From the NCBI GenBank assembly GCA_016758965.1, contig JAEPRB010000268.1, positions 1-51,446 of the forward strand: DNA of 51,446 nucleotides, written 5' to 3'. A model generated the notes under the pieces. The model was not told where the DNA came from, did not search any database, and saw only the letters and a program-made list of their open reading frames with translations. This document shows, in pieces, positions 34,742 through 46,951 of the stretch. The DNA is from Circinella minor (taxonomy: Eukaryota; Mucoromycota; Mucoromycetes; Mucorales; Lichtheimiaceae). The translations under genes were made by a program, and so were the position numbers. How positions within the stretch are numbered: position 1 is the first letter of the stretch; the number at the start of each line of letters is the position of its first letter.

Positions 34742-35719
34742 TTATTCAAACATCAAAACGAATCTCATAAAATCTATTGGTTTTACATTATTACATGCTT
34801 TAAAAATTCTTGTCGATAAGGTCTTTTGTTGTAACAATTGTTGACGTTTCACCTTAACTATTTGCAACAGATTTTTTTTGGGGTTTCAACTCAGGGGAAT
34901 ATGAAGGAAGAAATGCACATCTCTGTCAATATATTTTGCAATATTCTTAAAAGTGTGTATTAGGAGCATTGTCCATAATCAAATAATCCCCTTTCATGTG
35001 TGGGTATTCATCCATTTCATCTAATGTTTCCTCTAAAAAGCTGATGTACGTAGTGATCTGTAACAGTCCCAGCGCTCAATATTACAGATTATTGACCACC
35101 TTTTCTGTTCTTAATAGGACCAAGTATTCTCGCACTAACTTTGATTAATCTTGAGGCAGACAGAGATACCTCCCTATACCGTGGTGATTTTTTCTCTTGT
35201 AGTTGGCACAGTTACAATAGCAGGAGTACCCACTGTTGACCAAGCTCTTGTACGTTTCATACTTATATGAAATGGTGATTTATCAAGAAATGCGCTGTTA
35301 GTCAAGAAATTCATATCTGTTTCATCTCATTCTCGAACACGATCATGACGATTATTAATCTTATCTGGACTATTTCTTTCAAAAAGTGAAACCCTGCTTT
35401 TTTTAATGATAAGTTGCATTCTGTCCTAATAAAAGTATCCACTGTGCTACGGGAGACTTTTAGATCATTAAGCCTAAACTCATTCATTAAGTGCTCGGTT
35501 ATATCCGCAATTGCAGCAGAGGGATTAGAATTGACGTACTTAATAACTGCCATTTTTTGGGTTCCACATTATAACACATTTACGTCCTTGTTTCTTGCTA
35601 TCAAAGATAAAATCAGGATTCTCTTCATACAGCCTTACTCGTCGCTGTGCAGTATGAACGTGTATACCTAACTGTTTCGTAGCTGCTAAAGCACTCAAAC
35701 ACTCGCCAATTTTCAGTTT
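34742..35719 (-). pseudogene. Tc1/mariner transposase relic
   Basis: Minus-strand pieces in three frames follow the Tc1 order. HTH start: LAATKQLGIHVHTAQRRVRL with RLYEENPDFIFDSKKQGRK. Second HTH: IKYVNSNPSAAIADITEHLM, VSRSTVDTFIRTECNLSLKK. DDE core: NSAFLDKSPFHISMKRTRAW (first Asp), GTPAIVTVPTTRE, a garbled DYG copy of the second Asp region, then FLPSYSPELKPQKK, where the family has YSPELNPIE, so the final Glu is lost. C-terminus: VKRQQLLQQKTLSTRIFKAC. Several frameshifts and stops are present, so it is dead. No terminal inverted repeats were found around it. Confidence 0.85.
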
Positions 35720-36707
35720 AAAAAATCTGGTGTTGTTTTGATTAATATACGTATCGAATATATGTACATAATCGATCAGCGATAATTCTTCTATTTATAC
35801 TAATTAACTTTTATCCTCTTGGCTTCATTATATTACATTTTATATACATGTACAAGAAATAATAATAAATAAATAAAAGTGTACTTAGAAAGTATGATTC
35901 ATCACAGATGCTAATAATCAACTACTAATGCTATTTTCTAGATTACCTGGATAATACGTAGGTACGTACGTACGTAATTTTTTTATTATTATTTTGCAAC
36001 CGTATATCAAACATAGCATTTATATATTTTTTACGTTTATCTTTTTTTATTGCTGTAATTCTTTTAATTTGAGTATTAAAACGTTATTTACTAGTTGGTA
36101 ATTAATAGTAATGATAACATATTACGAATATTGATTATCAAGACTTTTTGCTCTATAACAACATACATTAGAGTTAAATATCAAAAGATAATAACGCAAG
36201 CTAAATATAAACACACATACATCTACATATTCTTTAATATATACCAGTACTTAGTAGGTCATTTTATATGGCGGTATGATTAATGCGTATTTTCAAGTAA
36301 AAAAAACACTTTGTGCTTTTTATTGTTCATTATCATCAATTAGAAAATAATTTGTTACCATTATTATTGATGTCTATGATAGAAGAAAGAAAAGTTTGAC
36401 GTGAATAGATTTGATTAATTAGTTAGCAATATTAATATATTATTATTAAAAAAAATACATACATATAAAATATGATTATTATTTAATAACTTGGTGAACA
36501 TAATATATACTTTCAATATACTACTATTTGGATTTAAAATTACTTTAATGTACATTCTTTATCATTTATTATATCTAGTTACATAGATATTTTATTATTA
36601 TCATTATTATGAACACTATGTATTAATGTTGAAATTTCATTGGCTCAGCAATTTTTAATAACCTTTTTTTTATTTTTATTTCGTGTGCTTTTATTAAATA
36701 ACACTTG
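35720..36707. other. Upstream of the ING gene, AT-rich
   Basis: About 1 kb of AT-rich DNA with a (GTAC)n stretch near 35960-35974. Nothing coding supported; the ORF at 36095-36283 has no recognisable character. Confidence 0.45.
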
Positions 36708-37883
36708 ATGTCAACCAGAACGAATAATACAACAACAACTACAATGGACGATGATCTTGATCGCATCTCATATCTTGGTGGTTATTCTGATAGTAAATTA
36801 CTCTTTATTTTTTTTTTTTACTCTTGAACTTTTCTAAGAGTTATAGTTTATTCATTCATAATATATTATGAACAAAACAATGTCAATAGCCATTGAAGCT
36901 TTACCGTTGGAGTTACATCGTAACTTTACTTTAATTCGACAACTTGACGAAGGTGCACAAGGTATAATTTGTTTTTTTTTGAACCCCCCCACAACATATA
37001 CTATACTTATTTTCTAACTTGATTTATATAATAAATTCAATGGGATAGAGTTAATGAATAACGTAGCTAAAGATACAGAAACACTTATGACAGAAAAAAC
37101 TGTACTTTCACCCAAAGAACGTCAAGAACGTTTATCAAAAATTGGTCATTTATTGAATGAAGCATTAAAACGAGGTGAAGAAAAATTTGCTTTAGCAAAA
37201 TCAACTTATGATACGGTATTATAATTTTTTCTTCTTCGTTGGGATCATTAATATTTAGGTCATTTTTGCATGATTAATCAAAAAAAAAAAATATTTTTAG
37301 GTGGATCGACATTGTACTAAATTAGATACAGATTTACAAAAATATGAAGATGAACAATTAATTGGACCTACACGAAAAATGGGTATGGCTACAATATCTT
37401 CAACAGCTGCACAAGCAGGAGCAACATCCGTTACATCTACGGATCGAACAGATAAATTAGAACAGGGTAAATATATATAATATATATATAAGATAAAGAT
37501 AAGAAAATTTAAAGGATAATTTAGGACCTAAAAAACGAAAAGGAAATCAAAAAGGATCAACAGGTCGTGGAAGAAAAAAGACAGGACGTATGTCAGAAGA
37601 AGAATTACAACAAGGAGAATATCTTTCTACTGAAGATTCTCGACAACATGCACAAGCGTAAGTTATATATATATATATATATATTAAAAAAAGAATACTT
37701 ATTTATTTATCTATAGTGCAATTTCTTTAAGTAATCTTCCTATTGATCCAAATGAACCACTTTATTGTTATTGTCAACAAGTTTCATTTGGAGAAATGGT
37801 TGCTTGTGATAATGATGAGGTAATATATATATATATATGGGGAAAGTTAAGATAGAGAGATTAGAGAGTAAACCTTAATAACC

Positions 37884-37915
<32 letters not shown>

Positions 37916-38039
37916 TTGACATATATAGTGTGAAATTGAATGGTTTCATTTAGAATGTGTTGGTTTACGTACACCACCAAAAGGCAAATGGTATTGTAAA
38001 AATTGTGCAGAACAACTCAAGATTAAACAAAAAAAATAG
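36708..38039 (+). CDS. ING-family chromatin protein with PHD finger
   Basis: Seven exons, 36708-36792, 36890-36961, 37049-37215, 37301-37466, 37525-37657, 37717-37819 and 37929-38039, 278 aa. The N-terminal ING domain reads [40 protein letters not shown], then a coiled region to about residue 130. A basic linker ([19 protein letters not shown]) probably carries the nuclear signal. The C-terminal PHD finger is complete: Cys225, Cys227, Cys238, Cys243, His249, Cys252, Cys265, Cys268, with the H3K4me3-cage residues in [18 protein letters not shown] and W247. ING proteins are subunits of NuA3, NuA4, SAS or Rpd3 complexes (yeast Yng1, Yng2, Pho23). Which one this is cannot be decided here. An in-frame second ATG at 36744 would remove a Thr/Asn-rich leader of 12 residues. 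Confidence 0.92.
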
Positions 38040-38055
38040 ACTATTATAATTATAA

Positions 38056-39552
38056 TTATGAAGGAGAAGGAGTAGTATCATCATCATCGTCATCGTCATC
38101 ATCATCATCATCATCATCATCAATATTAACATTTCCATTCATTTCTTCTACTTTTCGTTTCCTTCGTTCTTCATCTTCTCTCTTTTGTTTTTTGTACCTA
38201 TATAAGTATAATAATTTGTATATAAAATAATTAATTTTTCATCTTTAAATGAATTTTTTACTCCTCTCCTTCCCAATGAACAATAATAAAGTTTTTAAAA
38301 ACATACAATGCCGAGTCGGGGTTCTTTGCTGGATTCATGCAAAGACGAAGTTGTTTATCAATAGCTGTTGCTTTATCTCTTGAAACTGGTTCTAATTGAT
38401 TTAATATTTCCATAATTTTATCAATTAATTTTAATAATTGTTCTTTTTGTTCATTTCCAAATCGTGTTTCAATATATCTAAAAAATTTAAAATTAATGAA
38501 TAACGGTTTTCCATACTCCTTTAAAAATAATAATACTCATTTACCTTATTACTTGAATATCAAATTGATTATTTTCTTTAGCAGCAATCATTAAAGCAGC
38601 TAATCCTAATTGAGAAGCTTGATAGATTAAACAAAGATCTGTCAAGAGCATAGATTTAATGATTTTTTGAGCCTTATTATATGTTTCTTTTAATAATTCA
38701 ATATTCTTGTTTTTCTTTTTCTTTTTCATGTCATTATCTTCTTCATCATTTAATAATATTGTTTGTATATCCAAAAAAAATCCATAACAAGGTCGATAAG
38801 GATGATGAATTAAATATTCAAATTTAAGTCCTTGAGATACAACAAATTCTAATGCTAATATTTGATCTGTAGATTGAATTCGAAGATTTTGTCCAAATTG
38901 TTCAATTGATATACGTTCACTTTCTGATTTTGTTGCAAGAAATAAACATGTTAATGCAATATCTCTTGGATGATAATCCATTACAGTATTATATAAAAAG
39001 AATCGTTTCATATATATAACAGCAGTTGCCTATATATATATATATTCTGTTAGCTTATTCTCTTAAAACAATATATATATATATATATATATAAATATAA
39101 ATACAATTATATAAAAAAGTAATATACCATGACAACATCAGGAAACTTTAAATGATTACAAATAGATTGTAACGTTTCTTCATAATATCGACATAAAATT
39201 AAAGTATCTTCAATTGATAAATATTCAAGTTCATTTGACATTGTACTTTTTGATTCTTCCTACACAAAATAAGTATATATATATATTTAACAAAGATAAA
39301 CGAACTTTATGTATAAGTTATACCTTTTATTTTTATTTTTTGCATGGATAGATCTAAACTAATTATAAACATTACCTGATCTTCTTGAAAATTACGTCTA
39401 ACGCGTTTTACCGCAGCTTCATGACTTGTGTTTCTAGATTCCCATAATTGAGAAGCATTAAAACGCCAATGACGATATTGTGATGATTCTTCATAAATTG
39501 GACGTAAAGAAGTAGTAGTAGTAGTAGTAATAGTAGGAGATTCTTCAGTCAT
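38056..39552 (-). CDS. CCL1: Cyclin H (TFIIH/CAK cyclin, Ccl1-like)
   Basis: Five exons, complement(38056-38197, 38307-38477, 38545-39029, 39128-39259, 39376-39552), 368 aa. The N-terminus has the cyclin H pattern SSQYRHWRFNASQLWESRNT with many basic residues (EAAVKRVRRNF). The first cyclin box spans about residues 70-190: LSIEDTLILCRYYEETLQSI, AVIYMKRFFLYNTVMDYHPR, ALTCLFLATKSESERISIEQF. Then FEYLIHHPYRPCYGFFLDIQ leads into the second box (SQLGLAALMIAAKENNQFDI). Cyclin H with Kin28/CDK7 phosphorylates the RNA polymerase II C-terminal domain. The last exon ends in an Asp15-type tract (residues about 347-361, from a GAT repeat). Tail to tail with the ING gene. Confidence 0.9.
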
Positions 39553-39748
39553 TTTATATAAATATATATTACAAGTCGAAAAAATAAAAGAACAAAAAAA
39601 ATAATCCCCCCCCCCTTTTCTCAAAAAAGAGAATTTGGCGGGGAAATAAAAAAAAAAAAAAGATTGGTATAATAAAATTAGGTATCTCTCTCTCTCTCTT
39701 TTTTTTTTTGTTTGTATATGCTTTGTTTTGCATGTATAATTTTATATG

Positions 39749-41709
39749 TTAACTTTGCATATTGTTATATCCTAATTGTTGTACATTTAAACCAGTTGAT
39801 GACATTTGTAATCCAAAATTATCTGCAGCTAAATGACCACTACTATTACTATGGGACATAATACTTGGAGTATGTGGACTATGTGGACTATATAAACTAG
39901 CTGCTTCATCATCTGATAAAAAAGCAGATGGACTTGGACTAGGGGGTAAAGGGGTTTGAATAGCCATTTGATGTGGACTCAATTGTTGAGGAGATGATTG
40001 TGAACCGTCTATATTAATTTGTAATCCTCGATTACCTACTTGAGTCGTAGTAATAATATTATTAGGTTGTTGTAGATTTTGTGTTTGAACTGTTAATGGT
40101 ACGGAAGGTCGAGATGGAATTATTTGATCATGTTGTTGTTGTTGTAATTGAGATTGTTGCTGCTGTTGCTGTAATTGTTGTAGTTGTTGTAATTGTTGAT
40201 GATGTATTTGTGGAGGTGTATGTGGAGGTGGAGAAGGTGAAGGTGAATGTTCTTGACCTGCACCTAAATACAAGTTTTGCATGTGTTGCTGTTGTTGTTG
40301 ATTATGATGATGTTGATGTGAGATTTCAGGTGATGTAATATAAATAGGTGGAGGTTGTTGTTCAGGATCAGGTTTAATATTTATATTATTGTTATTATTA
40401 CTGTTGTTATTACTGTTATTATTATTATGAACATTATTATTGTATGCATCGAAATTAAACTCGCTTGGTACTTGTACTACTCAAAATTTATAAAAAAAAA
40501 AATTATTAATTAAAAAAAAAATTCACACCTTTTTTTTTCCCTCCTCATTATTTGTATAGATCCATCATAAAGCATAACAACTACTAATCCCAGCCTTTCA
40601 AAAAAAAACATTTAAACGAACTATTACTTACATGGAGCACCTTGTTGATGAGTTAAATAATCCAACATTTGTTTAATTAACTGTTGTTGAGCTAATTGTC
40701 TTCTACGTGTATCAGTCAATTCTCTTACAATTTCAGTAAAATTTTCTTGTAAATGAGCCAATTGTTGCATCATATCAGATTGAGCTACTTGCATTACTGC
40801 TAAATGAGAACTAATATCACCATTATCTCTTCTTACTACATCTGACTCTAATGCTTTTCGTTTAATTTCATCCAACATATCTCCTCTTCCTCTTAAAAAC
40901 TTTGGATGTGAAAATTCCCATATCTGATTCTCCGCTAATGCTCGATGTCCGCGTGGTGATTTGTTCACTTTATGGAATCCGTACCTGTGTATATATTATA
41001 TAATATATATTTTTATACTTTTTTTTGAGTAACCCAATATATATATAATCGAAAAAAAAAAAGAATATTTATTTTTAAATCAATGAAATATACTTACATA
41101 TTAAGTTGTCGAACAAAACTAGAAAAATTATTATGTTTAAAATGCTTTGGTAATACATCACGGGAAAATTCAGTTATATTACATACAATAAATGATGTAC
41201 CCGTATACGTCCATGCGATCAAATGTTGATATTGTTTATCAACTACCATACTAAAAATCAAAAGAGGGAAAAAACATGAATGAGATTCCCTTTCTTTTTT
41301 TTTTAACTATCTCAACTCTTCCTCCTCCTCCCCATCTTTTTGGATGTTATCTTATAAGGAGTATCATTTCTTACTTGTATAATTTGTGTACAAATGTATT
41401 TCCACTACTACCTTGTTTTGTTGTTGTTGTAGAAGAAGAAGAAGAAGTAGGTGAAGTAGAAGATTGCTGTTGAGTAGTAGATAAAGAAGTAGAATTATTA
41501 TTTGGTGGTTGTAATGACATTTGTCGAGCAAACTGATTATGTAGTTGTTCTCGTGGAGATTCAGAAGGAGAAGCATAAGGTGAATGTAAAGGTGATATAT
41601 GAGGTGAATTGATGGGTGAACCCGAAGTAACTGATCCTCCATTATTGTTTAATATTGAATGAGGTGCTACCCATGATGACACTGATGATGTACGTCCGTG
41701 TTGGTGCAT
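39749..41709 (-). CDS. HSF-type transcription factor
   Basis: Four exons, complement(39749-40476, 40632-40984, 41098-41250, 41375-41709), 522 aa. The N-terminus is Ser/Pro-rich with SP-x-x-SP repeats (INSPHISPLHSPYASPSESP). The HSF DNA-binding domain is about residues 106-205: FVHKLYNMVVDKQYQHLIAW, FSRDVLPKHFKHNNFSSFVR, QLNMYGFHKVNKSPRGHRAL, NQIWEFSHPKFLRGRGDMLD. A heptad region follows (QLAHLQENFTEIVRELTDTR, QQQLIKQMLDYL), suited to oligomerisation. The C-terminal half is Asn, Gln, Pro and Ser-rich, probably an activation region. The sequence around the recognition helix resembles fungal Sfl1/HSF-like regulators more than Hsf1 itself, but I cannot separate them firmly. The third intron has tandem acceptors GAGTAG; the model uses TAG. 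Confidence 0.88.
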
Positions 41710-43387
41710 TGTGTCGAGAGAAAACCAAAATAAGGTATTGAAAAAGAATAAGAGTTAGTTAAAGAAATCGAAAGAAGAGGGAACGATAAAAAAAAAAAGA
41801 GAGTAATATAATCAAAAAGAAAGAAAAAAAGAGAGAGAGAGAGAGAGACGGAAAAAGTTATTTAATATCAAGCAAATTGTTATTACGTCACGTGCAATAA
41901 GACAAAGAGACAAAAGATACGAAAAAAAAAAAGAGATTACAGAGAAAGAAAGAAAGAAAGAAAATAAAACTATTATTATACATTTGAAATATAACACAAC
42001 TTTTCGTACTTCTTGGCTACGCCGAATTAAACGCCGGATTTAGTTAGGTGTTTTTTTTTTTTTTTTGGGTACGTTGCTTCCCTCTCTCCTTTTTTTCCCC
42101 TTCTTGAACATAAAAGGAACAAGTCCGACCGTCGCACTACACCAAACCACACGTACCTATTATCAAAAGAATTTATTCGTCATCGGTGATCAAGCCATCA
42201 AAAAAAAAGAAAAAGTGCTTTACAGGTTGTACAAACTCACGCGAGACGTTTCAGGGTTTTTATTTTATTTTTTCTAGCTTTTTTTTTTTAATTTGATTCA
42301 AATGATTATCTAGGTACAGCTCAATAATTAATTAAAAAGAAAAGAAAGAATATATATATATTTATATATATAATATCTTAATTAGGATTATATACTTTTT
42401 TCTTTATTTAAAAAAGAGTAATATAAAGGAATGATGAAACTGAGAGTGTTTGTATATATATTTATGTGTGTATATAATAAATAAAGTTTTTAATGCGAGC
42501 AATCAAATCAAATCAAATAATGAAAAGAGTGTGTGAAAACTCATGAAAAAAAAATTATCTAAACCCAACAATCAATTTGTGTTACCATTGGTAACTTGGC
42601 TACATAGCAACAAAGTATGAGTTGTTATTGATTAATGAAATATATTTATATACAGAAAAAAAAAAGAGTTTATTACTCCATCTCAAAGTTGCTTTGGTTT
42701 GAAATTAGATAAATAAAAAAAAAAGGACTTTTAGGTGAGAACAGAAGCGGAGAGAAAATAAATAAATAAAAAAGTGAGGTCATCGGTACATATTAATATG
42801 CAAAAGATTAATCTTGGTTTATTTACATTAAGAAGACATAAACTACGTGACCCTTGCTTCAAAGTTTATGTTTTGATGAGCTGAGAAAGTGAGTGAGTGA
42901 GTGTGAATAATGTATAAGAGAAATAAAATCAACAGTTAAAACTGTTTTATGTATATCACAAAAGATGGTTACTTTATTGAAATATAATGATAACTAATAT
43001 ACTCCCCTTGTTATTCCTAGTTTTTTTCTTCTTTTGGCATTTTATAGTTGCAGATTTTCTTAAATATTAGGGAGAGGAAAAACCAGGAGAAAAAAGGGTG
43101 ACGAGTGGAGTAACGCCATCATCATCACCATCATCATCATAACGTCTTTTTTAAATAAAAATATAATTCTGAATAATTAGTATGATATAATTATTTTCTT
43201 ATTAATCAAATAAATCAAAAGTAATAGGTTATATATATAAAGAGGGTGCGTGCTAATAATACGTGATAATATTGTACACTTGTAGTATACACTAAGATAA
43301 ATATGGATAGAAAACTACCATAACACACAAACACAAATAAACATTCTGAATTTTTTAAAATAAAATATTTATTGTATATATATTTAA
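41710..43387. other. Promoter of HSF gene and 3' flank of G6PD gene
   Basis: About 1.7 kb. Near the HSF start it is purine-rich on the plus strand (GA runs, GAAA repeats at 41941-41964). Contains ACGTCACGTG at 41885-41894 (a CRE-like half joined to an E-box) and TTCTTGAA at 42101-42108, an inverted pair of heat-shock-element units. From about 43000 it is the AT-rich trailer of the G6PD gene, with an (ATC/CAT)n tract near 43119-43139. No gene supported. Confidence 0.5.
42101..42108 (-). promoter_or_regulatory. Heat-shock-element-like inverted pair upstream of the HSF gene
   Basis: TTCTTGAA is the tail-to-tail arrangement nTTCnnGAAn recognised by HSF trimers, about 390 bp upstream of the HSF-type gene. 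A third unit in register is not perfect, so this is weak support for autoregulation. Confidence 0.25.
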
Positions 43388-44510
43388 TTATTTTCCAACG
43401 CTTTGAACTGGCCATTGATATTCCACATCAGATCTACGTACGACACCATATTTTTTAACAAAAGCATCCAATTCCTTGGGACCACGAGAACCATAAGGAT
43501 AAGGCTTGGGTTCAATACGATCTCTTTCAATTTTATGCAACAATGGCGTAAAAATACGCCAAGCCGCATCTAGTTCATCGTCACGTACAAAATTAGAATG
43601 GTCACTTCTCAAAACATCCAATATAAGACCTTCATAAGCATCAGGAACTATATAATGTACGTATAAATTTTTATAGGTAAATAATTTTCTTTTTCTTTTC
43701 TTCTAAATAATAATATATATCATAATTTCAAATTTTTTCTTTTTAATTTTACCTCTCATATCCTTATATCGATCTTTATAAGTCAAATCCAAATCCGTTG
43801 TAATTATTTGTTGTGATAATCCAGGTCTTTTATTATTAAACTTGAAATAAATCGCTTCACCAGGTTGAATACGCAAAACCAATTCATTACGTACAGCCCC
43901 TTCATATAAAGATCCTTTGGGTGTATCTTTAAATTGTATACGTACTTCCACTTTAGCATTATCTAAACCTTTACCAGCTTTTAAAATAAAAGGTACTTTT
44001 TTCCAACGTTCATTTTCAATCCAAAGAACCAAAGTTGCAAATGTAGGACAAATACTATCTTCTGGCACAGTATCATCATCTTTATAACCAGGCTTATCAT
44101 TATTGGCAACATATTGTCCCAAAAGACTATCTTCGAGTGTAATGGGTTTGACGTGACGTAAAAGATCTACTTTAGCATCTCGAATAGATTCTGGATCTCG
44201 ACCAGTGGGTTTTTCCATGGCAACAAGTGAAAATACTTGTAATAAATCTATTATATGTTTTATATATAAGTTTCGTCATTGGTGTCATGGTGATGATAAA
44301 TATACTTACGATTTTGCATAACATCACGAATAATATTATATTCATCAAAGTATCCACCACGACCTTCTGTACCAAATGGTTCTTTTAATGTGATTTGAAC
44401 ATTATCAATACTTTCAGCACTCCACATAGGTCCCAAAAACATATTTGCAAAACGTAATGTCATGATATTCTTGACCATTTCTTTACCCAAATAATGATCA
44501 ATTCGATAAA

Positions 44511-44546
<36 letters not shown>

Positions 44547-45245
44547 ATTGAAAATTAACAATCAATCTAATATAATATAGAAATTTGTTTTTTTTTACGT
44601 ACCTCATCTTCTTTAAATAATTCACCCAAATCTTTGGCTAATTGAGTTGAACTTTCCAAATCTTTACCAAATGGTTTTTCAATCACAATACGATTACGAC
44701 CTTCTGAACTATAAACAAATTTACTTAATCCGGTAGCCACAGGTAAAAAGACAGAAGGAGGTAACGCCATATAAAATAATCGATTCTTTTGACCTTTTCC
44801 TAGATCACGTTCTTGTTCTAATTCTTCAATATGTTTATCCAATGTTTTCCATGATTCATCTTGATCATATTGTCCTTGTGTATAATCAGTAATTTTTAAA
44901 AATTCATCCAATTTTTGTTTATCAGAATCAGAATTAATTTTTAAATGAGCTGTAATACGTTTAACATATTCTTCCCGAGATAAATCGGATCGAGCATATC
45001 CAGTAATATGAACTTTTTTGGGTAAAACTCCAGTAGAATATAAATTGAAAAGTGCTGGATATGTTTTTTTACCAGCTAAATCACCCGATGCTCCAAAAAC
45101 TAAAGAAATAATATTTTAAACTATGTTTAGCTAAAAGAAAAAAAAAGCAATTTAATTATTATTATTATTATTTACCAATAATGGTGATAGCATCATTCAA
45201 TTGATGAGAAACTTGATCTTGTAACTCCTTTAAATCTGATGCCAT
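43388..45245 (-). CDS. ZWF1: Glucose-6-phosphate 1-dehydrogenase
   Basis: Five exons, complement(43388-43647, 43753-44247, 44310-44511, 44603-45099, 45176-45245), 507 aa, the normal length. The NADP-binding motif [20 protein letters not shown] is at residues 24-43, with the splice inside Val24. [11 protein letters not shown] follows, and the active-site signature RIDHYLGKE is at 192-200, with His and Lys of the glucose-6-phosphate site. Later motifs include [50 protein letters not shown] and the C-terminal [20 protein letters not shown]. The enzyme commits glucose-6-phosphate to the oxidative pentose phosphate pathway and supplies NADPH in the cytosol. No unusual residues seen. The exon 2-3 intron is largely a (TA)n tract. 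Confidence 0.97.
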
Positions 45246-46951
45246 ATTATTATATGTATATATATATAAAATTATAATAACAAATTTATTCAAAAAGAGA
45301 AGCAATAAAAAAAGAAAAAAAAAGAAAAGAGTATATAAACTATATAACTAATTCAATCCCAAAAAATGATTTTTATTATGAAGGGGTTTTGTGTTTTCCT
45401 TTGACTAAAAAAATCTTACACAACCATGACGAAAAATGCATAAATCGGAGAGAAACTTTTTCCATTTTTGGATAGACTCACTCAGAAAATATATATATAT
45501 ATATGAAATTTTTTAATAATCATGCCTTAATTTCTTTTTCTTACTTTTTTTCTAATATTATTTACTTATTTGAAATATAAGGTCACTATTACGTAGTATC
45601 TCATCAAAAGGAATGAATAATACATTTTAAAATAGCACTCTTTTACATTATGTAAATGTTTACAATCGCATGCATTCGCAGTTACTATTCTTTTTTTTTT
45701 AAAAAAAAAAAACAACAACCGAAAACTAATGCGTAGTATTAAACCGAGTCATTTTCATTTTGCCAATAATTTCTTTTTTGAAACATGAAAAGTGTACTGG
45801 CTACATCTGATTTTTTTTTTTACATGTTTCATTTATAATTCATTAAATAATGTTAATTAATATTACGAGCTTATTACTTATACTCGAAAAAAATTATTTG
45901 GTTATTTCCTCAGAGTACGTAAAGTAGAGCAGACTAAGTGTATTGCTACTTTACCAAGATTAATAACAACTTCGTAACGTGGGTAATCTATCTCGAATAT
46001 AATCTATGGGTTGTACGTAGAGGTGGAACCAAGTGTTTGGTAGAGGTCAAAACGCATCGAGTAACTTTTGTAAATAATGTTGTAGGAGTAGGCAGTTGAT
46101 GTAGTGTGTTCTGACAGTAGCTCATGATGGTGCTTTACAATGGCAATCTTATAAGGGATATGAAGGAAGCGAGCATTGTTACTTATAGTTCATATAAAGT
46201 GTGTATTACCAAGTACTGATGGTTTTACCCCCGCCCGCAAAGTAATTATTCATTTGTTAATAATATACACATACATACTAAATGTGTTGATAATGATAAC
46301 ATTATAATAAAAACAAAAAAATTATTTATTACACCTGTTTCGAGGGACTATAATTGAAAAAATAAAGTGATTGAATTTAGTTGGATTCACTTAATTGAGT
46401 AACTATGTATAGATAACGAATATAATATTTTATAGTTATTAAAGAATCTCATGAATCAAAAATCACATATTTAATATCCAATTTTGGTTTGATATAGCAA
46501 TAATAAAAGACATTCTTTATCATCTATACCATCTTTTATGGTTAACATATTCTTAATCCAAATATGGTAATAAATAACACGTTACGTATTTACATGAAAA
46601 AGGCAATTTGTTTAAAGATAGTCAATTTTCATTTCGTTTGAAACATAAAAAGAAAAGATAAATATGATTTTTATTGAGATAAAATAGAATATACAATACA
46701 TGATAATAATAATAATAATAATAACGAGAAATATGATAATGATGAGAAAATGATAGTAATGATAGTAATATAATGGTTGATTAAAAACACAAGAGTAGTA
46801 TTAAATGAAAGAGGTAAAAGTATGATATGATCTTTTTATAATTAATAATGATAGTGATATGCTTTTTTATGATGAGAAAAATGTTACGTATATGATAATA
46901 AGAATGAAATGATGGTTAAAAGAAGGGGTATAATAAGAGGATACAAGTTAT
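45246..46951. other. Intergenic, upstream of G6PD
   Basis: About 1.7 kb, AT-rich. A T10-A12 inverted pair lies near 45690-45712. A less AT-rich patch at about 45900-46230 contains one open coding-like phrase, LTVAHDGALQWQSYKGYEGS (plus strand, near 46111-46170), ending at TAG, possibly a relic of a lost gene. From 46700 on there are (TAA)n-type tracts belonging to the trailer of the next gene. Confidence 0.45.

Noticed and set aside
41276..41473. 65-codon plus-strand ORF over HSF exon 1
   Set aside because: Antisense shadow of the Ser/Thr-rich region and intron of the HSF-type gene.
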